DNA of 64,000 nucleotides from Prorocentrum cordatum. Taxonomy: Eukaryota; Sar; Dinophyceae; Prorocentrales; Prorocentraceae. This document shows, one piece after another, positions 9,602 through 20,545 of this stretch; position 1 is the first letter of the stretch, and the number at the start of each line of letters is the position of its first letter. Position numbers and translations under genes: made by a program. The notes under the pieces are model-generated. The model saw only the letters and a list, made by a program, of their open reading frames with translations, did no database searches and had not been told where the DNA came from. Location: positions 253,501 through 317,500 of the forward strand of contig CAUYUJ010018071.1 in NCBI GenBank assembly GCA_963575745.1, given 5' to 3'.

Positions 9602-11270
9602 TCACTGCCGTCCAGGGCGCCAAGCTGGCCCGCCCCGTGGTCCACCAAGGTCGACGCCAAGGCGGTCTGGCCCGCCACCGACATCATCGTCACCCAGCGG
9701 GCGCGCCATCTTCTGGAGGGGACGAGGTCGGGCGAAAGCAGCTTTTTCCAGCAACTCCGACGCTGAGGTGTGCAACTGCCCACTGGTCTCTATCGCCGCG
9801 ACTATCAAGAGCAGCGCTGGATTGTCGACGAGCTCCGGGTGCGTGGACTTTCTCATCCGGTCTGCCAGGGCTAGCGCGACCCCCGGTGTGGAATCCGCGT
9901 GGTCCCATGGGGTGCCGTTCGCATGCAGTAAGGTAGCACGTGATGTTCCAAATCATTGTTTTCTAAATAAGAACAGACGTGCGATTGCCATCCGTAGTCG
10001 AACTCCGCAATAACCGCGTCGTAATCCGGTTGAGGCGGCCCACCCTTGCAGGCAGCCGCAGTATCCCATGTCGGAGCGCCCGCCGTGCCGGCCTCCTCCA
10101 ATTGTGATTTGCAGTCCGCCACCGTTTGGAGCTATCTCGTTTGAGGCCCGTCTTCGCGGTTAAGGTCTGCTAGAATCTGCATCGTTTTCCGAGGCGTCTT
10201 CTGTTGAAGAGCGGGCAGCGCATTGACCCAAGAAGCCCACTGACTGTAAGCCCAAACCACTCAAGCGAGCTGGCAGAGTAGCAATATAATATCCCATGTT
10301 GTCGCTTCGTAGCTGTTGTGCCCCCAAATGTTTGCAGAATGCGCCCCAAATAGCTGCGTCGTGGGACACCGCGTACATGTGGGACAAGACTGGCGGTAGA
10401 ATTCGCATACTATGATTCGCCCTTGGGACCGCCGACCACAAAAGCATCGCCCGTGCGCGTTGAACATTTTCGAGCAATTAAATTTCGTTGAGTAAGCGTT
10501 GCTCTGTTGCAACTCTCTCTTGCGCATGCGCGGCCACGAATGCATCTGGCCCCGGAATGTCACCAAAACCATAATGCCGTTTTCTTACAGTGGCTCGTCC
10601 GCTGTCCAAACGTTTGGGCCGAGGGCCGCGAAGTCAGGCGGTGCCAGTCCGACTCCCCGGCTCCAGGCCCGCAGCTTGCCCAAATGCGAACGGGCCCCTG
10701 TTTGCCGCTCGACTTCTCCTGCGAATTCCCGGAACATTGTTGCCACTCGTGCCCTGCGCGTGATGGTGTAGAAATCATCTAAAAAGCTGCCGATGCTCTC
10801 GGGCGGCAACATGCGCCGGCGTGCGGCCACCAAAGCATCGTGCTGAGCCAACGTGTATATCGCTGGCATGAGTGGGCATCCTTGCTCGCCGCCCTCTCCG
10901 TGCACGATGGTGTGGGTGGTTCCGTGCGCGTCGGTTCAGAGAAATCGGCACTGCGAGCTGTATAGCATCCTGGCCAGAGGCAGTAAGGATTTCAGATTCG
11001 CGTCGCCCCGTAGCTTGCGTGGGAAGGCCGCGCGTTTGACATGGTCAAAGGCCCCAATCCCGTCCAAAGCTAAAACTACTACTTCGTCGTCGGAATCGGC
11101 TTCATATCGTAGTAGATGGGCCAGGGCTTCCGTGCCAGCTTTTGTTTGCAACGCGAACTGGTTCGGAGCGGTTAAATTTTCCAATTTATCATTGCATTGT
11201 TTCGCCACCGTTTTACATGCCACTCTTCGTAGAATTGATCCTGCCACGATCCCACGAACACGGCCACTGT
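9602..11270 (-). pseudogene. Dinoflagellate-type non-LTR RT: palm domain and C-terminal part, broken
   Basis: From 11270 downwards the minus strand encodes GRVRGIVAGSILRRV (RT finger motif), QFALQTKAGTEALAHLLR, motif A ALDGIGAFDHV, then after an in-frame TGA at 10936-10938, GGEQGCPLMPAIYTLAQHDAL (motif B) and SFLDDFYTI (motif C, FLDD in place of YADD). The thumb-like GLGLQSVGF region follows in another frame (10477-10160), and a cysteine-poor C-terminal part reaches about 9602. It is the 3' half of one element whose 5' half is at 13006-13803. The two halves are separated by the insertion at 11271-12800, with about 100 residues of the N-terminal RT region missing. The FLDD variant is typical of this dinoflagellate RT lineage. 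Confidence 0.75.
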
Positions 11271-11392
11271 TACCTAACAGCGAAGGCTGATCGGTTTCTA
11301 GTGGGGTCAAAAGAAAACATCCTGACTCCCCAAGGGGGTCTGGGCAGGATCCGGACGGGTGCCGCGGGAATCCGGGGGCTCCTTTTTCAGGC
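11271..11392. mobile_element. Head segment of an insertion also present twice at 63.4-63.6 kb
   Basis: TACCTAACAGCGAAGG is followed by GGTTTCTAGTGGGGTCAAAA, CTGACTCCCCA and a GGGTGCCGCGGGAATCCGGG segment. Near-identical heads start at 63428 and 63541, again followed by the 73-bp array. This suggests a mobile or dispersed composite unit. It interrupts the RT reading frame immediately before GRVRGIVAG. CTGTTACCTAACAG at the junction (11267-11280) is a 6-bp-arm palindrome. Confidence 0.65.
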
Positions 11393-11750
11393 ACTTCGTG
11401 GACTTCGAGTTCCCAGAACTCCATTCCTGGGCGTGATTTTGAATGCCCAGAGCCAACTGTAGGCCACTTCGTGTTCTTCGAGTTCCCCGAACTCCATTCC
11501 TGGGCATGATTTTGAATGCCCGGAGCCAACTGTAGGCATCTGTAAGCCACTTCGTGGTTTTCGAGTTCCCAGAACCTCATTCCGGGGCATGATTTTGAAT
11601 GCCCGAAGCCAACTGTAGGCCACTTCGTGGTCTTCGAGTTCCCAAAACTCCATTCCTGGGCATGATTTTGAATGCCTGGAGCCAACTGTAGGCCACTTCG
11701 TGTTCTTCGAGTTCCCAGAACTCCACTCCCGGGCCACATTTTGAATGCTA
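11393..11750. repeat. 73-bp tandem repeat, five units
   Basis: Units begin with GCCACTTCGTGGTCTTCGAG and contain GAACTCCATTCC and GAGCCAACTGTAG. Starts at 11619 and 11692 give a 73-bp period. One unit carries an extra 11 bp (GGCATCTGTAA). The last unit breaks off into the GAGGCT array. It is the same family as 63690-64000. Confidence 0.9.
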
Positions 11751-12800
11751 AGGCAGGCTGATGCTGAGGCTGAGGCTGAGGCTGAGGCTGAGGCAGAGGC
11801 AGGCTGATGCTGAGGCAGGCTGAGGCTGAGGCCGAGGCTGATGGCAGATTGAAGCTGAGGCTGAAGCAGGCTGAGGCTGAGGCTGATGCAGGCTGAGGCT
11901 GAGGCTGAGGCAGGCTTATGCTGAGGCAGGCTGAGGCTGAGACTGAGGCTGATGCAGGCTGAGGCTGAGGCAGCCTGAGGCTGAGGCAGAGGTTGAAGGC
12001 AGACTGAGGCTGAGGCTGAAGCAGGCTGAGGCTGAGGCTGAGGCAGGCTGAGGCTGAGGCTGAGGCAGGCTGATGCTGAGGCAGGCTGAGGCTGAGGCTG
12101 AGGCTCATGCAGGCTGAGGCTGAGGCTGAAGGCAGACTGGCTGAGGCTGAGGCTGAGGCAGGCTGAGGCTGAGGCTGAGGCAGGCTGATGCTGAGGCAGG
12201 CTGAGGCTGAGGCTCATGCAGGCAGGCTGAGGCTGAGGCCGAGGCTGAAGGCAGACTGAGGCTGAGGCTGAAGCAGGCTGAGGCTGAGGCTGAGGCAGGC
12301 TGAGGCTGAGGCTGAGGCAGGCTGATGCTGAGGCAGGCTGAGGCTGAGGCTGAGGCTGATGAGGCTGAGGCTGAGGCAGGCTGAGGCTGAGGCCGAGGCT
12401 GCAGGCAGACTGAGGCTGAGGCTGAAGCAGGCTGAGGCTGAGGCTGAGGCAGGCTGAGGCTGAGGCTGAGGCTGAGGCTGAGGCTGAGGCTGAGGCTGAT
12501 GCAGGCTGAGGCTGAAGCAGGCTGACGCTGAGGCCGAGGCCGACGACAGACTGAGGCTGAGGCCGAAGCAGGCTAAGGCTGAGGCTGAGGCAGGCTGAGG
12601 CTGAGGCTGATGCAGGCTGAGGCTGAGGCAGCCTGAGGCTGAGGCTGAAGCTGAGGCAAGCTGAGGCTGAGGCTGAGGCCGAGGCTGAAGGCAGACTGAG
12701 GCTGAGGCTGAAGCAGTCAGAGGCTGAGGCTGAGGCGGGCTGAGCCTGAGGCAGGCTGAGGCTGAGGCTGAGGCAGGCTGAGGCTGAGGCTGTGACTGCG
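11751..12800. repeat. GAGGCT hexamer-based minisatellite (about 1 kb)
   Basis: The array is built almost wholly of GAGGCT, with GCAGGCT, GATGCAGGCT and GAAGCAGGCT variants at semi-regular spacing. On the minus strand it stays open in more than one frame (Ser/Ala, Leu/Ser or Gln/Pro repeats), which produces artificial 390-501 codon frames. I do not regard these as genes. Confidence 0.92.
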
Positions 12801-13005
12801 ACTGCCGTTGCCGCTGCGACTGTCATCGCGAATGCGAACTGGATTCTCATTTGAATCTTAAAGAGGATGCTTCCAAATATGCTCCTACACATCGCTGTTC
12901 GGTTGCTTTGCCGGGCTATTTTTTTTTTCAGTGCGGTAAGCCTTCAAAGACGCAGTGCTGCGGCGATGTTGCTTGGTAGTTCTGCGCGAGCGTAAGGTTG
13001 CGCCA

Positions 13006-13803
13006 CTAGTACGAATATATCCCACGTGTCCTCTCCTCCAATTGCACCCGGAGGTGTTCGTAACGCATCCGGGCGAGATCTGGAGCGGATCCCCGCTTTG
13101 CCGAACGTAATGCTGCTAGTAATTGTGCCGGGTCGAGTGCTATGCGTTCCTGGGGCTGGTGACTGAAGATTTCTGAAGGGATAGTTTCGGTCAGTTCTGA
13201 AGGTCGGAGGGTGAGATCACGCAGCTCATTGAGGGTAGACTCATCGCCTCGCGATGACCCGTTGGAAGTCAAGAGAATGCGAACCAGAGCCGTTTCTCGT
13301 TGTCGTATCTTCGCTTCTGCTTGCGCTCTTCGTTTCTGCGCCTTCGCTGCTGCGTCAGGCTGCGGGCGGTCGGAAGGCGGCGTAGGTGCGGGGATCGTGG
13401 CGTCTCGAGGCAATGTTTCCCATTCTCCACGCTGAAACAGGCGGAATCGTTCGAGAAATATTGCCTTCCCTTTTTCTCCCGTTTCTTGGGCAGCTCCGAG
13501 GAGCGTCCGAGGGTCGAGGAGAAACGACTTCCATGTTGCAGCTGTCGGCCGCCGCCGCCATTCTCTCAGGAAAAGATCGAACGCTTGGCGGAGCGACCCG
13601 CGAAACCAACGGGGGGGCTCTCGCACAATGCGAGTGGGCTTTTGGACTTCCGCCTCCAAATCCAAGGATTTTAGGACTCGCCAGGCGTAGGCGGGCATCG
13701 TAAAGTTGGCGTCCGAGAGCGAACGAGCTGCCGTCGCCATATTCGGTTCCAAGAGCAACCTCAGGCCCCATATTGTGCCGTGCTGGTGCTCCTCCACTTC
13801 CAC
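13006..13803 (-). pseudogene. N-terminal part of the dinoflagellate-type RT element split by the insertion
   Basis: The minus-strand frame (265 codons) contains PPRWFRGSLRQAF, a charged AAAKAQKRRAQAEAK segment and, near its end, SAKRGSAPDLARMRYEHLRV. That last segment is the conserved lead-in to the RT domain in this family. Homology stops a few codons later (about 13020), and the RT palm resumes only at 11270. It therefore belongs to the same copy as the 9602-11270 pseudogene. Upstream of 13803 the frame is disrupted, and the true 5' end of the element was not found. Confidence 0.65.
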
Positions 13804-14394
13804 CCGTCACGCGGTGTCGGAGAGCCAGCCGTCGTGTCGGGGCCGGTCGGTATTGTAGAAGCCATTCGAGTAGAGGTGGATCCCGAGTTAAGCATGCAGT
13901 CGCCAAGCGCCGTACCGGGGGGTATTCCCGCATTGCCATATCCATAATTTGTTATTGAGCGTGTGCGTTGATGTAGCACCTTGCCGACGCTGCGTTCGCA
14001 AGCAGGCCGTTGTTTACCATCCACGTACGATGAAAGCATGTATAGCAGATCGTGAATCCATTGCTGTATGTAACGCGTCGTGGCGCACCGTAGTGCCGCG
14101 CGCTGGTGGCATTTCTGCGCGGTCGTCGCAATCTCCCACATCAACCGCGCCCACAGATGGCAGGGTCCGGAAACGAAGAGAAGGATTAGGGGGGTGGGTG
14201 GTTGGGGAATGCGGTGGCGTCGGATATCCTTCGGGCCTGGCATGGCCGTCGCCGTGGCGATATGATGGCTCGGGTGCTTGGGCCCCGTCCTCCCCGAAGT
14301 CTGAAGCCGGGGGTCCCAGGGATCTTGGTGTGCCTGACGGGTGGGGTGGGGTATCGGGCGATCCTGGGCCAACTGGAGTTCCCGGAGTTGGAAA

Positions 14395-15365
14395 AATGCG
14401 GAGCGATAGCGCCATGCAAACATTTCGCCCAGTCATGCCTGCAGCTCTGGCGCATGCTTCGGTGGCTGGGCGCGCACTGCTATGTTGAAAAATAAGGCGG
14501 CGCAGAAAATCAATGTTGGGCGCCCTGCCTGTTCTTTCCAAACCATAAGTTGATGGTTTAAAAGCTGTGTCGTATACGGTTGCTACCCGGCTCTCGACAG
14601 CACGTCTTGGTTCGAGACTCGTGATGCGTACGCGTGTGGTACGTGCGAGATGCGACGCGTGCATGTCGCTTGAAAGCCGTCAAGCATTCTACGCTCGGCT
14701 TTGTTGAGCCATGCCGAATTCAATGAATACATGACCTTACTAGTTAGTCACTGAGGCTTGAAAAAACTTGAATTTTCCTAGCTGCACTAATGGCATCATG
14801 CTTCCAGGGGCGGCTGTGTCGGCAAAACTCGCCCCAAGCAGCGCCTAAACTATTCCCCAATTCTCCGCGAAGCTGGCCAGCGGTCGAAATCGTAGCTCCC
14901 AGATAGACCGCCAATCTCCAGCAATAATTGGCGTCCCAGAGGGCGTCGGGAGGTTGATCTCGCAGCGGACCGGCATCAGCTGAAATTTATCCCAGTGCAG
15001 TTCCATGCCAACTCTTGCCCCGGCATTCGCAGTTCCTCGCAATAATGTTTGCAACTGGATTTGATTGCGGCCCGCTTGTCGCATTCCAGCTTCTGCGTGG
15101 CGCGCGGCATCCTGAACAACCATCGTCATGATCATGATGAAAAGGAATGTGAGAGGGGGCATCCCTGGGATGTACCTGATAATTGACGCCTTTCTAAAGA
15201 GTTATGTCGCCCATCTGCAACGCAAAATCGCCTGCCCCCGTAAATGTTCCCAGTGATATTAGGAACGCATGGGGTCACTCCTAATTTCCGCAGATTTTCC
15301 AACAGAGCCTCAACGTTAAGTGAATCGAAGGCCTTTTTCCGATCCAGTGCCACGAAAGCTGCTTG
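14395..15365 (-). pseudogene. 5'-truncated LINE fragment lacking the YADD box
   Basis: The minus strand starts at motif A (AFVALDRKKAFDSLNVEALL) and continues through GRRFCVADGRHNS, SGTSQGCPLSH and LGMELHWDKF-like VGMELHWDKFQL to GRAPNIDFLRRLIFQ and WAKCLHGAIAPHF. It matches ORF2 of the 2.0-5.3 kb LINE closely. Between AEAGMRQA and GRNQIQLQ about 18 residues are absent, which removes the catalytic YADD motif. Several frame changes occur (near 15150 and 14850). Its upper border at about 15365 is an abrupt loss of homology, as expected for 5' truncation during target-primed insertion. Confidence 0.85.
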
Positions 15366-16404
15366 GGGCACTAATTTTAACGCGGTGTTCAAAAGAAATA
15401 CCGCCGGGGAATTCTTTGTATTTTCATTCCGAAAACCCTTGCTCCACCTTTCCGCGATTGATGTAAGAATACATTGCAGTCCTAAATGGGGAATTTTCGG
15501 ATGCTCGCTCAAACGGCAGACGTGGTTTCAACTTCGCCCCCCGAACGGATAGTAAGGCATCCGAAATGTGATTATGTGTGCAGATATACCGCGGGGTGCC
15601 CCCCAAAAAAAAGCCGGAGCAATTTCCACGTATCATGAACCACACTAGAAGTGGTATAGAAAGCAGAAGTGAGTCCGAACAATATTCCGACATTCCAAAT
15701 ATTATTCCCCGCCAGCCTTGAAACGCTTCTCGCGCCGACTTATGGGGGCAAGGTCGGCGAACGTGATTTTTTTTAAAAACCTTTCGTCGCGTTATTCAAT
15801 AAAAATGTACAAGAATTAGTAATTGACAAAATCTAAGCATGCAGGATTCGCACCAAAAAACAATTTGCCTTGATGGGGGATGCGTATTTGGGTTTCATGC
15901 TTTTGATGTTTTTAGAAGCTGTCTCCGCCGCAGGGATGAACATATGAATTCCGTTATATGTTTGTCGATATCGGAATATAAAATATCATGGCAACTGCGA
16001 TGTCGCCCAATTCCAATTGCGACATATGCGTGCCCTGGGCGGAATAAATGTTATTGGATGTGGCTGTGAGCCTTTGGAAGGGAAACCTTTTATTCACCCG
16101 GCCATGGCAATGTATTGATCATATTTGATTTATAGTCCTAAATCATGTTTGTCCTTGCAACCGCCATACGCCAATATTGCCCAATTCCCCATGAATGGAT
16201 CGTAAAGCCAGAAGTGTATCCACCATGCCGCAAAACCATTTGACTTCTTTAATGCTGTTTATATGTTCGTGAAAAAACCGCCACGGTACAAATGAGAAGA
16301 TATATGAAATTAGATTAACGACAAAAATCACCGACACGGGGGCCGATCCGCAAAATGATGGTATCCACTATCACTGTCCACATGCGCATCGTTGGAAGCC
16401 CTGT
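15366..16404. other. Relatively AT-rich unique DNA, no gene recognised
   Basis: From about 15690 to 16400 the sequence is visibly AT-richer than its surroundings (TTTTTTTAAAAACC, AATAAAAATG and similar runs). It has no microsatellite and only short ORFs. No protein or RNA gene was recognised. Confidence 0.5.
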
Positions 16405-16480
16405 GGATTCTTGGCCCCGATGGCCCCTCAAGCATTTTTCCGCTCAAGCATACTTTCGCTTAAACATGCTTCTGCTCGCG
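16405..16480 (+). other. Possible decayed spliced-leader relicts before the third LINE copy
   Basis: The plus strand has GGCCCCTCAAG, then CATTTTTCCGCTCAAG (16434-16449) and CATACTTTCGCTTAAA, repeating about every 16 bp. The second unit resembles the truncated SL CCATTTTGGCTCAAG. The position, about 170 bp before the ORF1 remnant, parallels the SL stack at 6.7 kb. Divergence is high, so this is tentative. Confidence 0.35.
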
Positions 16481-16644
16481 TCTGCATTCCTTTAGCCTTA
16501 CATCACATGTCTTCTGAATTCCAATGTTTTGCGATTTCTCGCGCCGCCGCTTTGGGCCGGAATGCCGCCAAAGAAACATTCCATGGGGGGCGCCCGGGAA
16601 GCCGTGGAAAGAGGCCCGCGTGCACAATCCGCTAAATGAATTAG

Positions 16645-17660
16645 TTGGACGACGATGGGCCAGTCTCGCGTCTTCGAGTGCCACTTCCTTCTCCTCAATT
16701 GGGACGTGCTGCAGCTGCATCTGCTGAATCCGACGAGGATGGTGACAGTGACAAGGACGACGAACCAGTCACCATGATTTCGATTCAGAAAATGACCCAA
16801 CAACATTTGGCCCCTACGAAACGCGTTGTCCGAGAGGTGGGGTACGAGATAACAAAAATATGGAAGGAATCCGTAAATTCGGAGTCCGCAAACATGGGCG
16901 TTCGGGTGTCAACATTGGAAACAACAACGCAAAAGGTTGAAGACATCCAAATGCGCATGACGAGCTTGGAAAACATGCTAAACGATACAGTGGAACAAAT
17001 CACCAAATAATTCCAGCATGGGGACACATCAAACGCCGAAGTCAGCGTGCATTTCCAACAAGTCTGCCAAACTACCACGGGAAGCGGGCGGTCGCAATAG
17101 TCATTGGCAATTTGGATGGGTTCGAGGACGACGTTGCCGCGTCCGCGCACGTCCGGGAGAGGCTTTCCGACGTGGGCGGCCTTCTTCCAACAAGTATGTA
17201 TTCGAAGGGTGTTTTTGGCAATATTCTAATGGCTGAATTTGGCAACGTGATGGTCAGGGACACTGTTGTTGCAAATCAGGAGTAAGCGCGTACCACGGGG
17301 GTCGAGCATTATCTGGGTTTCGTATGATCGAGGGGCTGCAGGCCGAGCCGCTCGTAACTTTGCCTTTTAGGTGAAATATTTGCAAAAAAAAAAACGGCAT
17401 GAAGAACGAACTCATCATCAAAGTGAGCGACGCGAGCCCCTACCGAATGCATATGGCGGACAATTGGCACTCGCCGTGCCCGTCCAAGAGGATGGGGCGA
17501 CCCGCGTCTGGGAGGGCGAATATAATAATTATGACGAATTGCAAGATCATGCCAAGATGGCAGCGCTCGTGGAGAAGTGCGACTCGATGGTGCAACAGGC
17601 CTGCCGTGGTACGAAGGGAGGGCGCCGCAAGCGCTGGCTCAACCTACGCGTCGGGGCTCT
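16645..17660 (+). pseudogene. Third LINE copy: ORF1 remnant
   Basis: The frame at 16645-17010 encodes an acidic DEDGDSDKDDEP stretch, VTMISIQKMTQQHLAPTKRVVREVGYE and a coiled coil (VSTLETTTQKVEDIQMRMTSLENML), ending at TAA 17008-17010. The RRM and C-terminal domain follow as fragments in other frames: GRAARNFAF near 17350, and SPYRMHMADN / YGGQLALAVPVQEDGATRVWEGEYNN at 17430-17530. The latter corresponds to PYKVHVGGHLALTVNVDGN in the first copy. It is strongly diverged from the other copies, so probably an older insertion or a different subfamily. Confidence 0.7.
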
Positions 17661-17999
17661 GCGCAGACCAGCGCTGGAGCCGATCACTTCTTCACATTCG
17701 TCTCATTTCTCTTCAAATCTCACCCCGCTGCCAAGAACTTCAAAACATATTTTGGCAAAGTTACAGCTTGGATAAACGGAGCTTTGCGCGGATAGCGACG
17801 CGGACAAAGATGCCGACCTACCAGGAGAGTTGCCAAATCCTGGACTTAACGCAGTACCGGACAAAATAACCGGCACTAGTTCATATCATCATGGTCTTAA
17901 TGAAGCATATTCGCAACGTGTGGGGCAGATCAAAACGCTAGTGCCGGCCGCTACGAGACGCGCGTTTCGCAACTTGGAATGCGGAAGGTTTGGGGGGCA

Positions 18000-20545
18000 T
18001 CGCGCGAGAGTTATTGAGATAACGTGCCATATGGAACAACGACGCTTACTTTTTCAATTCTGCACATCCAAGAGACGGGGGTCGCTGTTTCAGAAACGTT
18101 CGAGGAAGATGGGGTACCTCATATTCCTTTCTGGCGCGAACGAGACAATCTCCGGGCGATTCTACTCTGGAGCGGGGTTCGCCGCCGCCCCGCTGGCGAA
18201 ACAAAGCGCGCTCAGCTTCGAGCTCATCTCGGACGGGATCGCTTTATTACGCCCCGCGTCCCAGGCGGTATGCTTAACCTTTTTGCGGCGCGTGCTCCGC
18301 ATCCTCGATGCGACCAGACAGACGACAGGCGCGCTCTTCTTGATGACTTGATCGACGCATGGCCAACACGAGGCAACTGTACATGCACCATGGCGCTCGG
18401 TGACTTCCATGACTTCAATGCGAAGTTCTCCCAACAGCAACAAGGAGAGAACGACGCTGCGGGGCAATGCGTGCTCGAAGACAAATGGCCGCGACGCAGA
18501 GGCAATTTTAACGTGGATTTGTTGATCCAAACGCGCCGAGCCACATCATCAGTCGCTGCGAATACATTCATCGAACATGGGGCAAATCAGTTGGTCACAT
18601 GTTATTCCCCTGACGGCAGCGCGACAGAGGGTGCCCGTGCAGAAAGCTTCGCTCAAATTGACCATTGCGCGGTTAGAACGCATTTCAAATATTGAGTCCA
18701 ACCGTGAAAAGCTGCTAGCTTCGCCGCATTTCTTGCTGCGGGTTTGGACGTCCATCTCGCTGGACGCGTCGCGGAAGCAAACAATTCGACATTGCGCTCG
18801 GGGGCAATCGCTCCGTGCTGATCGCGCTCTGGCGGAGAACTACAGCGACGCATTCTGCGGGGCAATGCGCCCCGCCGCCACCCGGGAAAATTTAGATGGG
18901 CATGCCCGGCAAATGAAACATATGTGATGCACTCCGCCTCATGGAACACCGGCTGGACTGCTAAGCAATCGCATTGGCCATGGATTACACGAGATACATT
19001 CAGTTTATTAGTTGCGAAGGATGCCGCTCGACGCGCGCGCCAGCGAGACGGAGAACAACGTCCTTCCAACACCATTCGGAACACTATGAAACAACAATGA
19101 ACGCAGGCGGTTTGACGAACAACAACGCGGCGGCCCTCAGCGAGCAGTTCGACAATTTCGGAAAGGACCCGCAAAGAAGCCAATGCAAATCAAAGATTCG
19201 AATGGGGAACTCGCTGAAAGCAAAGAGCGGCAATGTATTGGCATATTACATTGGGCATGCACAATGGAAAATCACGCACCCTAACACAATGGAAAATATC
19301 ATGCGCGACGCTGCTGCGCAGAAAGGGCGGCGCCAGCCTCCTGGCGAACTACAAGCCAATTGCGCTTCTACCAGTTGGCTATAAAGTAGTGGCCTCAAGT
19401 GTGTAGAGACGCTTACGAAAATGAGGAGCAAAAACACGAATGCGAAAACGCGAGCCGGCTTCCGACCCGGCAAAGAGTGCAACGCGAGCTATTTCCATCG
19501 TGCGCCGCATGATCGACGCGGCATGCGCCTCTGCCTCATCTGGCTTCCTGGTAATTTTTTCTTGATAGGGCAAAAGCATTTGACGAACTCAACCACGACG
19601 AATTGATTTCCGCATTGCGCCGATTGGGAAGTCCAGAAAGAAGTAATATACATATATAAATATTCAAAGCGTTTCTCTCTTAGAAGACGAGGCAGGCAAT
19701 TCGGCGACAAAAAAGCAGCGAGCTGGGATCGCTCAGGGCTGCCCGTTGCCCCCATATTTATTTATAATTGTTCAATCGGCAATGGTTTTCGACGTCGACA
19801 AAGTCGTGGAAGAATTGGCGGCGAGTATCCAAGAAACACCTTTCACTGTGGCCACGGACCTCTTGCACGCAGACGACGCAATATTGGTAAGCAGCAGCGC
19901 GCGCATTCCAATCACTTCTGAACGCTGTTATCGAAGAAGAGGCTGCCTAAGGGTGAGGACAGAATTGGGACAAGACGCTTGTGCTGCAAATCGAACAACG
20001 GGTGTGTCTGATCCGTTTGGGACCCCCCTCAGAACAATGGAACCGACAGTTTACCTCGGAGGTTAAATCGCTGCAGACGCGTCCACAGAAGCAGAACTCA
20101 CCAGACGAGATGGGGGAGCGACAGGAGTTTCTCAAACGATGCAAGGATGTTGGTCGCATGCGAACACACCCAGGAAAAACAGGCTGGAACTTTACAATGC
20201 GATCGTGCTGCGAACGCTTCTCTATAACCTCGAAGCTTTATGATTGTTGCAAGCCGACAAACGTCGTTCGGGCGGTTTTCACGCGCGCTGCCCGAGATAA
20301 ATCATGTCCATCCCATCTTCGTTCATCTCGAGAGCTTCCATTGCGAAAATCTTGGAAAAAGCATCCCAGCCCCCTCTGAGCGCAGTCTTGCTCGATCGGC
20401 AAACCAAGCTGTACAATGAGGTTTGCGCCCTGCCCTATGACCATTTCCTTAAGATTCTAACGTGCATGCCATACTCGCGTGAACCCAGAAACTGGGAATT
20501 CAACCGCAGGCCTGGGGAACTGGGAACTCCCCCTCTCTTCTTCCC
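18000..20545 (+). pseudogene. Third LINE copy: ORF2 endonuclease and RT remnants
   Basis: The frame at 18024-18695 keeps HIQET (endonuclease glutamate box), a degraded LGDFHDFNAKF (from GDFNA) and FAQIDHCAV (from SDH). RT remnants follow in shifting frames: RAGFRPGKECNA (about 19450), GIAQGCPLPPYLFI (about 19735), HADDAILVSS (about 19870, ADD box kept) and PTVYLGG. Sequence near 20190 reads LYNAIVLRTLLYNLEAL, then a diverged counterpart of RRxDGFQARC, and then LPYDHFLKILTC and NWEFNRR near 20450. There are many stops and frameshifts. Homology fades in a C-rich tract at about 20545. Confidence 0.7.

Noticed and set aside
11387-12892. 501-codon and 390-codon Ser/Ala/Leu/Gln-rich minus-strand frames
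   Set aside because: They are repeat translation of GAGGCT hexamers. Only the short RT segment at the C-terminal end of the 390-codon frame (10936-11270) is biologically meaningful.
13761-14423. 220-codon minus-strand frame upstream of the split RT element
   Set aside because: It bridges the 3' end of the LINE fragment and the 5' part of the RT element in a frame different from either, so it is probably fortuitous.
15820-15860. tRNA-like T-arm (GGTGCGAATCC on the minus strand)
   Set aside because: The 5' half of the T stem does not pair and no acceptor, anticodon or D arm can be built around it.
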